64,000 nucleotides of DNA from Agrilactobacillus composti DSM 18527 = JCM 14202 (lineage in GTDB: Bacteria > Bacillota > Bacilli > Lactobacillales > Lactobacillaceae): NCBI RefSeq assembly GCF_001436375.1, contig NZ_AZGA01000084.1, positions 61,173-125,172 on the forward strand, given 5' to 3'. Made by a program: the position numbers and the translations under genes. Positions 18,210 through 27,158 of the stretch are shown here, in pieces; the first letter of the stretch is position 1, and every line of letters starts with the position of its first letter. Below the pieces are notes generated by a model, which ran no database searches, had not been told where the DNA came from, and saw only the letters and a list, made by a program, of their open reading frames with translations.

Positions 18210-18213
18210 ATAT

Positions 18214-18259
18214 GAAAAAATCCCTCGCAAAAGTGTATTTCAAGCTTCTACGAGGGATT
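18214..18259 (-). terminator. terminator of the deacetylase gene
   Basis: Read on the minus strand, AATCCCTCG pairs with CGAGGGATT and TTTTT follows. It lies just after the end of the minus-strand gene. Confidence 0.7.
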
Positions 18260-18285
18260 ACTTTGATAAAAATGATTTTAAGCTG

Positions 18286-19158
18286 TTAACCATGTTCCAA
18301 GAGGTTCTGATAATCTTGTAAGCTAATGTTGGGATTGATCCGGACGCGGTTTAATGACAATAAGCCTTCACCGCTGTTGGCCAAACCTTCATGGGTGGTG
18401 ACCCCTAACTTGTAGCCAGCCTGTTGGGCTAAACCAGCGGTATTGGGGCCCATTTTACCCACTGGAAAGGAGATGGCGATGGTGTCTTGTTGTAAATTGC
18501 TGTCTAAGTTTTGTTTGGAATCCACTAATTCTCTTGTTTGGGTAGCGTCGTCTAATTGATCCAGCTCATGGTGAGAAACGGTGTGACTTTGAATGGCAAT
18601 ATTATTGGTCTTCAAAGTTTTAAGTTGATCCAAGTCTAAGGAATTTGGATTGGCCTGATAGCCTGTGATGTCAAAAATGGTGGCGTTGATACCTAATTCG
18701 CTAAAAATCGGCAAGCCCACCTCATAATTATTACGATAGCCATCATCTAAGGTGATCCAAACAATTTTATCAGCCGGTTTTTTATTGGTCGTTAACACCA
18801 AGTAAGCTTCTTCAGGGGTTAAGGTGTAGTAATCGTTATCTTTTAACCACTGCAACTGTTGTTTAAATTGATCCGGTGGCATCATCAAAGAATTACCCAC
18901 CGCCAAAGAATGATACATTAATACCGGGAAGCTGATGGGGCCGACTGCGGGCAGCCAGTTTTTGGTAGGATCTGCCGCGGTTGCGGGTGTTTCTGTCGGT
19001 GGGACTGATTTGTTGGTGACACTTGTTTCAGAAGTATTGGTGACTGCGGCTTGACTGTTAGTGCTGCCAGTTTTAGCCCCGTGGTTGGCCTGACAACCCG
19101 TTAAAATTAAAAGGAGTGTTAAAACGATAAAACCCATTTTTAGATAAATTTTCTTCAT
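18286..19158 (-). CDS. polysaccharide deacetylase lipoprotein
   Basis: Predicted surface lipoprotein of 290 aa. The signal peptide ends in a lipobox LTGC with C22 as the lipidated residue, followed by a Ser/Thr-rich linker to about residue 65. The NodB-type domain contains FPVLMYHS, the metal and catalytic TLDDGY motif, SHTVSHHEL (H-x4-H) and ISFPVGKMG. Substrates of the family include N-acetylglucosamine in peptidoglycan or exopolysaccharide; which applies here cannot be told. It is monocistronic, with its own promoter and terminator. Confidence 0.92.
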   Translation of the reverse strand: MKKIYLKMGFIVLTLLLILTGCQANHGAKTGSTNSQAAVTNTSETSVTNKSVPPTETPATAADPTKNWLPAVGPISFPVLMYHSLAVGNSLMMPPDQFKQQLQWLKDNDYYTLTPEEAYLVLTTNKKPADKIVWITLDDGYRNNYEVGLPIFSELGINATIFDITGYQANPNSLDLDQLKTLKTNNIAIQSHTVSHHELDQLDDATQTRELVDSKQNLDSNLQQDTIAISFPVGKMGPNTAGLAQQAGYKLGVTTHEGLANSGEGLLSLNRVRINPNISLQDYQNLLEHG

Positions 19159-19192
19159 GATTTTCTTCCATTCCCCAAATATGATTAACTCT

Positions 19193-19222
19193 ATAATAGC
19201 CGCAAAGCTAAATTGTAGTCAA
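19193..19222 (-). promoter_or_regulatory. promoter of the deacetylase gene
   Basis: On the minus strand TTGACT and TATTAT are separated by 18 bases, about 35 bases upstream of the start codon. Confidence 0.65.
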
Positions 19223-19275
19223 TTTATTTTGCCCTAACTTACAAAATAGTAAGGAAAGCGGTTGCTAGGCAGAGA

Positions 19276-19291
19276 TGACAACCGGTTGACA
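19276..19291 (+). promoter_or_regulatory. LacI-type operator O1
   Basis: TGACAACCGGTTGACA is a near-perfect palindrome of the LacI/GalR type with a central CCGG. Its right end is the -35 box of the sugar-transporter promoter, so binding would block RNA polymerase. Confidence 0.85.
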
Positions 19292-19314
19292 TAGTCGAAT
19301 AAATAAAATATAAT
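19286..19314 (+). promoter_or_regulatory. promoter of the sucrose cluster
   Basis: A consensus promoter: TTGACA (19286-19291), 17-bp spacer, TATAAT (19309-19314). Confidence 0.88.
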
Positions 19315-19317
19315 ACA

Positions 19318-19331
19318 GGAAAGCGCTTTTA
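19318..19331 (+). promoter_or_regulatory. cre-like (CcpA) site
   Basis: GGAAAGCGCTTTTA matches the cre consensus TGWAANCGNTNWCA at all but two positions and has a palindromic core AAAGCGCTTT. It covers the predicted transcription start, consistent with catabolite repression. Confidence 0.65.
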
Positions 19332-19333
19332 CA

Positions 19334-19365
19334 GCACAATATGACAACCGGTTAACATATTGTGC
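19334..19365 (+). promoter_or_regulatory. operator O2 inside a 32-bp inverted repeat
   Basis: TGACAACCGGTTAACA (19342-19357) repeats O1 66 bp downstream. Perfect 10-bp arms GCACAATATG/CATATTGTGC surround its core, so the transcript can also form a long hairpin in the 5' leader. Either looping repression from O1 and O2 or an RNA-level role is possible. Confidence 0.75.
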
Positions 19366-19392
19366 CATTCAAATTACAAAGGCGGAAAAATA

Positions 19393-20694
19393 ATGGAAAA
19401 ACAGCACAAGCTTTTAACAATGTTAAAAAATCCCTCTTATCTTCAAAGCTCCTTGACCCTGCTATTATTCTTTGCATCCTGGGGTATTTGGTGGTCTTTC
19501 TTTCAGCTTTGGCTGACCTCAGCCAATAATGGGCTGCACCTTTCTGGAAGCGCTGTCGGGACAGTTTATTCAGCCAATTCCTTGGTAACGCTAATTTTGA
19601 TGTTTGTTTATGGCACGTTGCAGGATAAATTGATGATCAAGCGTTGGTTATTGATTTTCTGTGCCGTGATCGCCACGTTAACAGGGCCTTTTGTTATTTA
19701 CGTTTATGGGCCACTCTTGAAAACAAATTTTACCTTGGGTATTGTGGTGGGTGCGATCGTGTTATCCGCTGGTTTTCTGGCGTCAGCCGGAATTTTTGAA
19801 GCAGTATCTGAACGTTTTAGTCGGCGCTTCAATTTTGAATACGGTCAGGCCCGGGCTTGGGGTTCTTTTGGCTATGCGGTAGTGGCGTTGATCGCCGGTT
19901 TCTTATTTGTGATTAATCCTAATTTGAACTTTTGGGGTGGGTCATTCTTTGGTTTATTGTTATTATTGAACTTATTATTTTGGAAACCCAAAGCTGAACG
20001 AACAGCCGATCACCAAGATGCCCAGGCCACCCAAACGGGTCAGACCCCGTCTTTAAAAGACATGGTCCATTTGTTGAAATTACCTGAGTTATGGGTGATC
20101 ATTATTTTTATTATGTTCACTTGGACCTTTTATACTGTGTTTGATCAACAAATGTTCCCAGATTTTTATACCAAATTATTTGCTTCGCCTGAACTAGGAC
20201 AGCATATGTATGGCACCTTGAACTCAATTCAAGTTTTTTTTGAAGCGATTATGATGGCGGTCGTTCCTTTGATCATGCGTAAGATTGGTGTTCGTAAAAC
20301 CTTATTATTAGGGGTAGGCGTCATGTGCTTTCGGATTGGGGCTTGCGGATTTGCCACAAATCCCGCGGCAGTCTCTATGATCAAAATGTTACATGCGTTA
20401 GAAGTGCCGTTGTTTTGTTTACCGATGTTCCGTTATTTCACATTACATTTTGACACCAAATTATCAGCTTCTTTATACATGATTGGTTTTCAAGTAGCAG
20501 CGCAAGTGGGGCAAGTTATTTTATCCACACCGCTGGGAACGTTACGGGATCATATTGGCTATAGCAGTACTTTTCGGGTTATTTCCCTAACGGTATTGGT
20601 GGCTGGCGTTTTCGCCTTCTTTGTTTTGAAAAAAGACGACAAGGATGTTCGCGGGGAGCCGTTGGTTCAAGCTAAGAAACTTGATTTCAATTAA
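19393..20694 (+). CDS. oligosaccharide:H+ symporter (LacY/CscB-like MFS permease)
   Basis: Twelve-helix MFS permease of 433 aa. It is recognised as the LacY family by SSLTLLLFFASWGIWWSFF in helix 1, SRRFNFEYGQARAWGSFGYA around the loop 4-5 region and FDQQMFPDF in helix 7-8. The start at 19393 follows AAAGGCGG; eleven upstream codons of open frame lack support. Context (GH32 hydrolase, fructokinase) indicates sucrose uptake without phosphorylation. Expression is controlled by a consensus promoter with two operators and a cre-like site. Raffinose or another fructoside is the main alternative substrate. Confidence 0.9.
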   Translation: MEKQHKLLTMLKNPSYLQSSLTLLLFFASWGIWWSFFQLWLTSANNGLHLSGSAVGTVYSANSLVTLILMFVYGTLQDKLMIKRWLLIFCAVIATLTGPFVIYVYGPLLKTNFTLGIVVGAIVLSAGFLASAGIFEAVSERFSRRFNFEYGQARAWGSFGYAVVALIAGFLFVINPNLNFWGGSFFGLLLLLNLLFWKPKAERTADHQDAQATQTGQTPSLKDMVHLLKLPELWVIIIFIMFTWTFYTVFDQQMFPDFYTKLFASPELGQHMYGTLNSIQVFFEAIMMAVVPLIMRKIGVRKTLLLGVGVMCFRIGACGFATNPAAVSMIKMLHALEVPLFCLPMFRYFTLHFDTKLSASLYMIGFQVAAQVGQVILSTPLGTLRDHIGYSSTFRVISLTVLVAGVFAFFVLKKDDKDVRGEPLVQAKKLDFN

Positions 20695-20711
20695 ATCTTT
20701 TACGAGTAAAA

Positions 20712-20727
20712 TGTCAACCGGTTAATA
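20712..20727 (+). promoter_or_regulatory. LacI-type operator O3
   Basis: TGTCAACCGGTTAATA is the third copy of the same operator, in the gap between the permease and hydrolase genes. It suggests that the hydrolase has its own regulated promoter or that repressor acts as a roadblock. Confidence 0.75.
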
Positions 20728-20758
20728 TAACCACTGCATCTAGAAAGGATGACTATAT

Positions 20759-22186
20759 TTGCAAACGACACCAGTCAATACTCAAAATACACCTTATCGC
20801 TTAGGTTATCATATTGCCGCACCCACTGGCTGGATCAATGATCCCAACGGGTTTTGTTACTTCAAAGGTTATTATCATATTTTTTATCAGCATTACCCCG
20901 ATGCACCCAAATGGGGACCCATGCATTGGGGCCATGCCCGCAGTAAGGATTTAAGCCATTGGGAGACCTTACCGATTGCTCTAACACCTGGTGACCCCGA
21001 AGATAAAGATGGCTGTTTTTCTGGCAGTGCCATTGTCAAAGATGACAAGCTTTATTTAATTTATACAGGCCATCATTATTATGATGGTGACGATAATCCT
21101 GATCATTTCTGGGAGAATCAAAATATGGCCTATAGCGAAGATGGCATTCACTTTACCAAGTATGCCCATAATCCAATCATTGGCAAAATGCCAGCTGATA
21201 ATACGCAACATTTTCGCGATCCCAAGGTGTGGCAACATGGACAAGCCTATTATCTAATTTTAGGCAGTCAAGGCCAAGATGAATTAGGGCGGGTGATTTT
21301 ATACCGTTCGACAGACTTAGTGAATTGGACGTATTTAGGACCGATTGCCAAATCCCAAGGGGCCAAACAACAGGGTTATATGTGGGAATGTCCGGATTTC
21401 TTCCATTTAGACGGGCAAGACGTGCTGTTGTTTTCTCCTCAAGGAATTGAAGCGGACACTGACAAATACTTAAATCTGTTTCAAACCGGTTATTTTACAG
21501 GCACATTTAATGCTGCTACCGATCATTTTGAACATGGTGACTTTCAAGAACTAGACCAAGGCCATGACTTTTATGCCACCCAAACCACCTTGACCCCGGA
21601 TGGCCGGCGCATTGTATTTGGCTGGATGGCCATGTGGGAAAGCACCATGCCGGAAACGGCAGAAGGCTGGGCCGGCGCTTTGACCCTACCTCGAGAATTA
21701 CATTGTAAAGATGGGCACTTATATATGACGCCGGTCCAAGAACTAACCAATTTACGGACCAAGCATATTCAATCGGCGCGCCAACGTCTCAGTGGCCCCA
21801 CCAAATTAACCCAAGGTAATTCCCAAGAAATTAATCTCACGGCAACCTTAAAAAATACTGGGGCAAAACAATTCAATTTCAAATTACAGGGGGCACAATC
21901 CCAGGATTTCGTGAATTTGAACTATGATGTCACCACCGGGATATTAAAATTAACCCGTAGTGACCGAAATGACGCCCGTTATGCTACAATAAAAGCTAAT
22001 GAAAATTTAGAATTGCAGGTCTACGTTGATGCCAGCTCACTAGAAATTTTTATCAATCAGGGGACAGCTGTTTTCACAGAACGGTATTATATTCAAGACA
22101 CGCCCGCGCTATGGGTGGCTTGTGATACAGCGGTCACCATCCAAAGTGACATTTATGAACTAGATCCGCAAGCAATTACTTTTTAA
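20759..22186 (+). CDS. GH32 sucrose hydrolase (beta-fructofuranosidase)
   Basis: Cytoplasmic enzyme splitting sucrose into glucose and fructose (475 aa). GH32 motifs are complete: WINDPNG with nucleophile D28, FRDPKVW, and WECPDFF with the acid/base glutamate. The C-terminal beta-sandwich carries the usual DASSLEIFINQG. There is no signal peptide. The start is TTG at 20759, with AAAGGA 9 bases upstream and no better alternative. Because the partner transporter is a symporter and not a PTS, free sucrose is the likely substrate; sucrose-6-phosphate hydrolases share the same fold. Confidence 0.93.
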   Translation: MQTTPVNTQNTPYRLGYHIAAPTGWINDPNGFCYFKGYYHIFYQHYPDAPKWGPMHWGHARSKDLSHWETLPIALTPGDPEDKDGCFSGSAIVKDDKLYLIYTGHHYYDGDDNPDHFWENQNMAYSEDGIHFTKYAHNPIIGKMPADNTQHFRDPKVWQHGQAYYLILGSQGQDELGRVILYRSTDLVNWTYLGPIAKSQGAKQQGYMWECPDFFHLDGQDVLLFSPQGIEADTDKYLNLFQTGYFTGTFNAATDHFEHGDFQELDQGHDFYATQTTLTPDGRRIVFGWMAMWESTMPETAEGWAGALTLPRELHCKDGHLYMTPVQELTNLRTKHIQSARQRLSGPTKLTQGNSQEINLTATLKNTGAKQFNFKLQGAQSQDFVNLNYDVTTGILKLTRSDRNDARYATIKANENLELQVYVDASSLEIFINQGTAVFTERYYIQDTPALWVACDTAVTIQSDIYELDPQAITF

Positions 22187-22204
22187 ATCTAGGAGTGAGA
22201 AGAA

Positions 22205-23077
22205 ATGTTGATTGGCAGTATTGAAGCCGGTGGCACCAAGTTTGTATGTGCGGTGGGCAATGAAGACTATCAGGTTCAAGATAAGATCAGTTTTCCCACG
22301 ACGACACCAGATGAAACTTTGGCGAAGACGCGGGATTATTTTAAACAATTCCAATTAGACGCGTTAGGTGTGGCCAGTTTTGGCCCCATTGAAATCCGCA
22401 AGAGTTCACCCAAGTATGGCTATGTGACCAATACCCCGAAAGCTGGGTGGCGGGACACCAATTTTATTGGCCAATTGAAACGGACCATCAATGTACCCAT
22501 GGCTTGGACCACGGATGTAAATGGCTCGGCTTACGGGGAATATGTTATGGCCAACTTGGCCAATGAAAAACTGGACTCCCTGGTTTATTACACCATTGGG
22601 ACTGGCGTGGGGGCCGGGGCAGTCATTGACGGCAATTTCTTAGGCAGTGCCGGTCATCCGGAAATGGGCCATACTTTTGTAAAACGTCATCCCGATGATT
22701 TGCAATTTAAAGGTGTTTGTCCCTTTCATGGGGATTGTTTGGAAGGCTTGGTTTCAGGTCCAACCTTTGAAGCGCGACTAGGTCAAAAAGGTGAAACTGT
22801 GCCTGCAGATCATCCAGTTTGGGATATCATGGCTTATTACATTGCTCAAGCAGCGCTTCAAGCGACCTTGATTATTCGCCCGGATAAGATTGTTTTCGGT
22901 GGCGGGGTGGTCAGCCCAGCACTGTTAGAAAAAGTTCGGCAACAATTTACCACGTTATTAAATGACTACATTGAATTACCGCCACTATCCCAATATTTAG
23001 TACGCCCAGTGGTGGCCAATAATGGTTCTGCGACCTTGGGTAATTTTGCTTTAGGTTATAAAGAATTGACCCGTTAA
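22205..23077 (+). CDS. scrK: fructokinase, ROK family
   Basis: Phosphorylates the fructose released by the upstream hydrolase (290 aa). The ROK ATP motif IEAGGTKFVCAVG is at the N-terminus, the substrate motif is YYTIGTGVGAGAVIDG, and the zinc site is GHPEMGHTF...CPFHGDCLEG. GGAGTGAG precedes the ATG, 18 bases after the hydrolase stop, so they are one operon. A strong terminator follows. Confidence 0.93.
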   Translation: MLIGSIEAGGTKFVCAVGNEDYQVQDKISFPTTTPDETLAKTRDYFKQFQLDALGVASFGPIEIRKSSPKYGYVTNTPKAGWRDTNFIGQLKRTINVPMAWTTDVNGSAYGEYVMANLANEKLDSLVYYTIGTGVGAGAVIDGNFLGSAGHPEMGHTFVKRHPDDLQFKGVCPFHGDCLEGLVSGPTFEARLGQKGETVPADHPVWDIMAYYIAQAALQATLIIRPDKIVFGGGVVSPALLEKVRQQFTTLLNDYIELPPLSQYLVRPVVANNGSATLGNFALGYKELTR

Positions 23078-23090
23078 ATCAGAATTTTTA

Positions 23091-23138
23091 AAAGTTAACC
23101 TCTTCCTGGCTTAAGAGCCAGGAAGGGGCTAACTTTTT
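23091..23138 (+). terminator. terminator of the sucrose operon
   Basis: A 21-bp stem with one mismatch and one G-U (AAAGTTAACC...GGGGCTAACTTT) and a TAAG loop, then TTTTT. Confidence 0.9.
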
Positions 23139-23218
23139 CTTTTGTCGGGCAGTGCTGTATAATTTTGGTATTAGCGTTAAATTAATGATCCTGGTGGACA
23201 GGATAGGAGGACAGCGCC

Positions 23219-24196
23219 ATGACACCTAAACTTGAAGATGTGGCCAAATTAGCAGCGGTATCTAAGACGACGGTTTCTAGAGTGCTGAATAATCGGGGTT
23301 ATTTGAGTCAAAAGACGATTGATAAAGTTCATGCGGCTATGGCCCAGTTGGATTATCACCCTAACGTGGTCGCCCGGCAGTTATATAAAAATCAAACCAA
23401 TCTAATTGGCATATTACTGCCGTCGGTGGCCAACCCTTTTTTTGGAGAATTAACGGATACTTTAGAGCGCCTGTTGTATCAAGCAGGGTATAAAGTATTG
23501 ATTGGTAATTCCATGAATGATCCCCAAAAAGAAGCCGCTTATTTGAATCAATTATTGAGCCGCCAAGTCGATGGCTTGATCGTGGGGACTCATAATCAGC
23601 ACATTCAGGCCTACCAAAATCCGGGATTGCCGGTGGTGGCCATTGATCGGGTGATGAATGAAGATATTCCCGTAATTGCTTCTGATAACTATCAAGGCGG
23701 GCAACTGGCCACGACGCATTTGATTGACCGAGGTGCTAAAAAAATCATTCATACCAATGGCCCTGAGGATTTAAAAACGCCCGCCCAACGGCGCCGTAGT
23801 GCTTATGAAACCACCATGGTGGCCCATGGTTTGACGCCAATCACTTATACGGTGGATTTTAACATTGCGCCATCAGCTAAGAAGGCGGTTTTTCGGCAAA
23901 TTTTTCAAGAACATCCCGATGTGGAGGCAGTTTTTGCAGCCAATGATGTGGACGCAGCCTTGATTCAACAAGTTGCAGGGGAATTTGGCCGCCAAGTGCC
24001 ACAGGATTTAATGATCGTGGGGTATGATGGGACCAATTTGATGCGGGAGGTTTTACCCAATTTAACTACCATTGTGCAGCCGATTGAAGCTATGTCCAAA
24101 ATGGCGCTGCAGGTGTTGACCCAGCGGATAAATAAAGAACCAACTGAAAAGGAATACATTTTGCCCGTCAAATTGTGGCCAGGACAAACAGGATAG
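23219..24196 (+). CDS. LacI/GalR-family repressor, probable regulator of the sucrose cluster
   Basis: DNA-binding repressor of 325 aa. The helix-turn-helix reads EDVAKLAAVSKTTVSRVLNN (residues 4-23) followed by the hinge HPNVVARQL. The periplasmic-binding-type sensor domain fills the rest. GGAGG lies 8 bases before the ATG and a TATAAT (23158-23163) about 55 bases upstream. It is the only LacI-type gene here and lies directly behind the sucrose operon, so it probably binds the three TGNCAACCGGTTNNNA operators (inference). No such operator lies at its own promoter, suggesting it is not autoregulated through that site. Confidence 0.92.
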   Translation: MTPKLEDVAKLAAVSKTTVSRVLNNRGYLSQKTIDKVHAAMAQLDYHPNVVARQLYKNQTNLIGILLPSVANPFFGELTDTLERLLYQAGYKVLIGNSMNDPQKEAAYLNQLLSRQVDGLIVGTHNQHIQAYQNPGLPVVAIDRVMNEDIPVIASDNYQGGQLATTHLIDRGAKKIIHTNGPEDLKTPAQRRRSAYETTMVAHGLTPITYTVDFNIAPSAKKAVFRQIFQEHPDVEAVFAANDVDAALIQQVAGEFGRQVPQDLMIVGYDGTNLMREVLPNLTTIVQPIEAMSKMALQVLTQRINKEPTEKEYILPVKLWPGQTG

Positions 24197-24209
24197 GGGA
24201 GTAAACAAA

Positions 24210-26015
24210 ATGACAATATGGCGTTTTTACACTCATAATGCTCGGGAATTTTTCCGGCACTGGGGCACGTATATTATTTTAATTGGTGGCACCAACTTAT
24301 TCATTAGTACCCTGTTGATCCCAATTTTTACAAATTTAGCCCAATTGATTGTGGCCATGGGGCACGTGTCTTATTTATCCTACACGAACTTTTTACAGGT
24401 AATGACCCAAAAACCGCTAACTGTTTTATTATTGGCTTTGTTGTTGATCGTGATGATGTTGGCAGTTTATTGGCAGTTTGCCTTTACAATTATTGGTCTT
24501 CAAGCAATTTACCATGATCAACGCCAACCGTTTTGGCAACACGTGAAGGCCAGCTTCATTAGTTTTAAAAACTTACGGCCCTTATCGGTTTTGTTACTGT
24601 TGGGGTATTTTATCGTTATTTTACCCTTTGGGCACATTATTTTCAGTTCCCGGTTATTGGATAAAATTCAAATCCCAGATTTCATTGTGACTTTTATTAC
24701 GACTAAGCCATTATTGTCCGCCATCTTGCTCACAATCTATGTGGTTATCTTATATTTTGCGGTGCGGTTAATTACCTTCGTGCCCATTTTAGTGACCCAA
24801 AAAATAAGTGCTAAAAAAGCCCTGCAGCAAAGCTGGCGGGTGACTAAACACCGTTTTTGGGGTGTCGTGTTTCGGGTCGCATTGGTCAATATCATGAATT
24901 TGATCGTGGCTTATGGCATTGAGTTGGGAATCTATTTACTACAGCATTACTTTGATGTTTCCGTTCAAAAATGGGCGCTGACGGCGGGAATTATCAATTT
25001 AGGGATTGTGCAATTGGTCTTTGAATTGTTAGCTGTTTGCAATACCATGATGTTATTACGGGTGGCCATTCAATTAGCTGAAGAGGCGCAGTTGATCCCA
25101 GCAGTGACGGTACAAAAGACCTTGGTGATCCGCCATCGTATTTGGCGGCGGGTTTTTGCCGTACTGATCCTCTTAGGTTTTGCGGGGACTTATAGTTTAT
25201 ACAATTATGTTTATTTAAAAGGGATGACGCGCAACGCACCTTTAGTCATCAGCCACCGGGGTGTGGATGATGGCAACGGCGTACAAAACACTATCCCTGC
25301 TTTACAAAAAACCAGTAAGGAACACCCAGATATGGTGGAGATGGATATCCATGAAACCAAAGATAATCAATTTATTGTCATGCACGATGAAAATTTACAG
25401 GACCTAACGGGTGTCAACGCGAAGCCTAGAGATTTGACCCTAGCCCAGCTTACCAAGCTCACTGCTCGGGAAAATGGGCAGGCGGCCAAGGTGGCTAGCT
25501 TTGATGACTACCTCAGTGCTGCTGAAAAATTACATCAGAAATTATTAGTTGAAATTAAAACGACGAAACAAGACAGTCCCAATATGCTCAATAATTTTAT
25601 CCAAAAATACGAAAAGCGCCTACTAGCTGATAAAGATCAGATTCATTCATTGGATTATAACGTGGTGGCTGGCTTAAAGAAAAAAGCGCCGAAGTTATTT
25701 GTCAGCTATATTATGCCTTATAATCTAATTTTCCCAAGGACTAAGGCCAATGCCTATACCATGGAGATGTCTACGGTGGATGCTGATTTTGTTACGCAGG
25801 CCAGCGCGGCTAAACAAAAGACCTATGCTTGGACAGTTGATGATGAAAATAGTATGCAGAAAATGTTATTTCTAAATGTGGATGGTATTATCAGTGACGA
25901 TGTGACGACCTTACAACAAGTGATTAAAGCTAACCTGGATCATCCTAGCTATGCCAAGCAAATCCTACAATTCAATTCGAATTTACCAAGCTTTGGCAGT
26001 GCGCCGGAAAATTAA
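24210..26015 (+). CDS. membrane-bound glycerophosphodiester phosphodiesterase
   Basis: A 601-aa fusion of an N-terminal membrane domain (about residues 1-335, six or more hydrophobic segments, GPDPase-membrane type) and a C-terminal GDPD catalytic domain. Catalytic motifs are ISHRGVDDG with H349-R350, VEMDIHETKDN and VMHDE, and WTVDDENSM near the end. The catalytic part should face outside, possibly hydrolysing glycerophosphodiesters or lipoteichoic-acid-derived material. The start has GGGGAG. It lies 13 bases behind the LacI gene and may be co-transcribed, though no functional link is obvious. Confidence 0.92.
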   Translation: MTIWRFYTHNAREFFRHWGTYIILIGGTNLFISTLLIPIFTNLAQLIVAMGHVSYLSYTNFLQVMTQKPLTVLLLALLLIVMMLAVYWQFAFTIIGLQAIYHDQRQPFWQHVKASFISFKNLRPLSVLLLLGYFIVILPFGHIIFSSRLLDKIQIPDFIVTFITTKPLLSAILLTIYVVILYFAVRLITFVPILVTQKISAKKALQQSWRVTKHRFWGVVFRVALVNIMNLIVAYGIELGIYLLQHYFDVSVQKWALTAGIINLGIVQLVFELLAVCNTMMLLRVAIQLAEEAQLIPAVTVQKTLVIRHRIWRRVFAVLILLGFAGTYSLYNYVYLKGMTRNAPLVISHRGVDDGNGVQNTIPALQKTSKEHPDMVEMDIHETKDNQFIVMHDENLQDLTGVNAKPRDLTLAQLTKLTARENGQAAKVASFDDYLSAAEKLHQKLLVEIKTTKQDSPNMLNNFIQKYEKRLLADKDQIHSLDYNVVAGLKKKAPKLFVSYIMPYNLIFPRTKANAYTMEMSTVDADFVTQASAAKQKTYAWTVDDENSMQKMLFLNVDGIISDDVTTLQQVIKANLDHPSYAKQILQFNSNLPSFGSAPEN

Positions 26016-26023
26016 GACCAATC

Positions 26024-26076
26024 AAAAAAAGTACATCCGATTTTAAATTGAATTTAAAGTCAGGACGTACTTTTTT
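26024..26076. terminator. long bidirectional terminator
   Basis: AAAAAAGTAC pairs with GTACTTTTTT, then TCC/GGA and a long A/T-rich inner stem. It lies between convergent genes and overlaps the stop codon of the histidine kinase gene. Confidence 0.85.
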
Positions 26077-27151
26077 AGTCGTTAAAACGCTGAGGATTGT
26101 GGACTTTTAAAGTTTTTTCACCCAGTTGCTCATTGTAATAATTTAAAGCCGGAAAACTAATGGTAAAGGTACTGCCAGCACCGACTTTTGAAGTCACGCT
26201 TAAATGGTGCCCCAGTTTATCACTCAAACGCTGAGCTAAGTATAAACCTAGGCCAGTGGCGTGTTGATTGGCTAGGCGACCATTGGTACCGGTAAAACCT
26301 TTATCGAAAATACGGGTCAGGTCTTCTTGGGGGATACCCACACCATTATCTTGGATATCTAAATAAACGGCGCCGTGATCTTGGCGAATGGTCAAGGCAA
26401 TATTACCGCCATCTGGGGTGTATTTTAAGGCATTGGATAACAGCTGATTGAGAATATAAGTGAGCCATTTTTCATCGGTCAAGACCACAGCATCGGCATC
26501 GGAAACATTCAAATGAATGTGTTTTTGAAAGAAGTAGTCCATATTTTCCTTGACCACGGCCACCACAATGGCCCGGAGATGATATTCCCGCAATAAATAG
26601 TCATTGGCAAAGTTTTCCAGGCGGGAATAATACAAGATTTGATCCACATAATGGTTGATTTGCTGCCATTCCTGGTTCAGTTGCTGTTTGGCTTGGGGTG
26701 GGATTGGCAAGTTCCCGCTATCTAGCAATAACTTCGTGGCCGCCATGGGGACTTTAATGTCATGGACCCAGCTTTCCACAAATTCTTGTTGATCTTGTTC
26801 TTTAGAAATCAGGGCATCTAGTTGTTGGTGGTGATAGCTGAGCAATTGATTGATATGGGCCTGCATAAAACGCTGGCCATGATTTTGTGCCCCCTTTAAG
26901 GGGATATCCAGGGCATTTTGGCCCAGATCAAGGTGATTGCGCAGGCTGGCATACCAGCGATTTCGATAAAAATAGACCAGGATCAAAAAAATAATGTATA
27001 ACACTGTTAACAATACATCCACATACAACAAGTAGCTGATGGGGATGGGGGAGTTGGGGATGAGCCATAGACTAATATCTAAGAGCAGTAAACCAATGAT
27101 CCAAAAGATGGTATGGGGAATATGGTCCAGTAAATAATCTTTAATTGTCAT
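26075..27151 (-). CDS. sensor histidine kinase, BceS-like (intramembrane-sensing)
   Basis: Kinase of 358 aa with two close membrane helices (about residues 15-32 and 43-64) and almost no extracellular loop, the layout of BceS-type kinases that sense through a partner ABC permease. The phosphorylated histidine is in ESWVHDIKVP (about residue 130), the N box is NQLLSNALKYTP, and the G boxes are DNGVGIP and ATGLGLYL. The start at 27151 is favoured by GAGG just upstream; GTG at 27157 is possible. It lies 7 bases behind the regulator gene and divergent from the ABC genes. Confidence 0.92.
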   Translation of the reverse strand: MTIKDYLLDHIPHTIFWIIGLLLLDISLWLIPNSPIPISYLLYVDVLLTVLYIIFLILVYFYRNRWYASLRNHLDLGQNALDIPLKGAQNHGQRFMQAHINQLLSYHHQQLDALISKEQDQQEFVESWVHDIKVPMAATKLLLDSGNLPIPPQAKQQLNQEWQQINHYVDQILYYSRLENFANDYLLREYHLRAIVVAVVKENMDYFFQKHIHLNVSDADAVVLTDEKWLTYILNQLLSNALKYTPDGGNIALTIRQDHGAVYLDIQDNGVGIPQEDLTRIFDKGFTGTNGRLANQHATGLGLYLAQRLSDKLGHHLSVTSKVGAGSTFTISFPALNYYNEQLGEKTLKVHNPQRFND

Positions 27152-27158
27152 AGGCACC

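Noticed and set aside
21484..21491. AACCGGTT inside the GH32 gene as a fourth operator
   Set aside because: Only the 8-bp core matches; the flanking TGNC/GNCA bases are absent and it lies in coding sequence. Probably chance.
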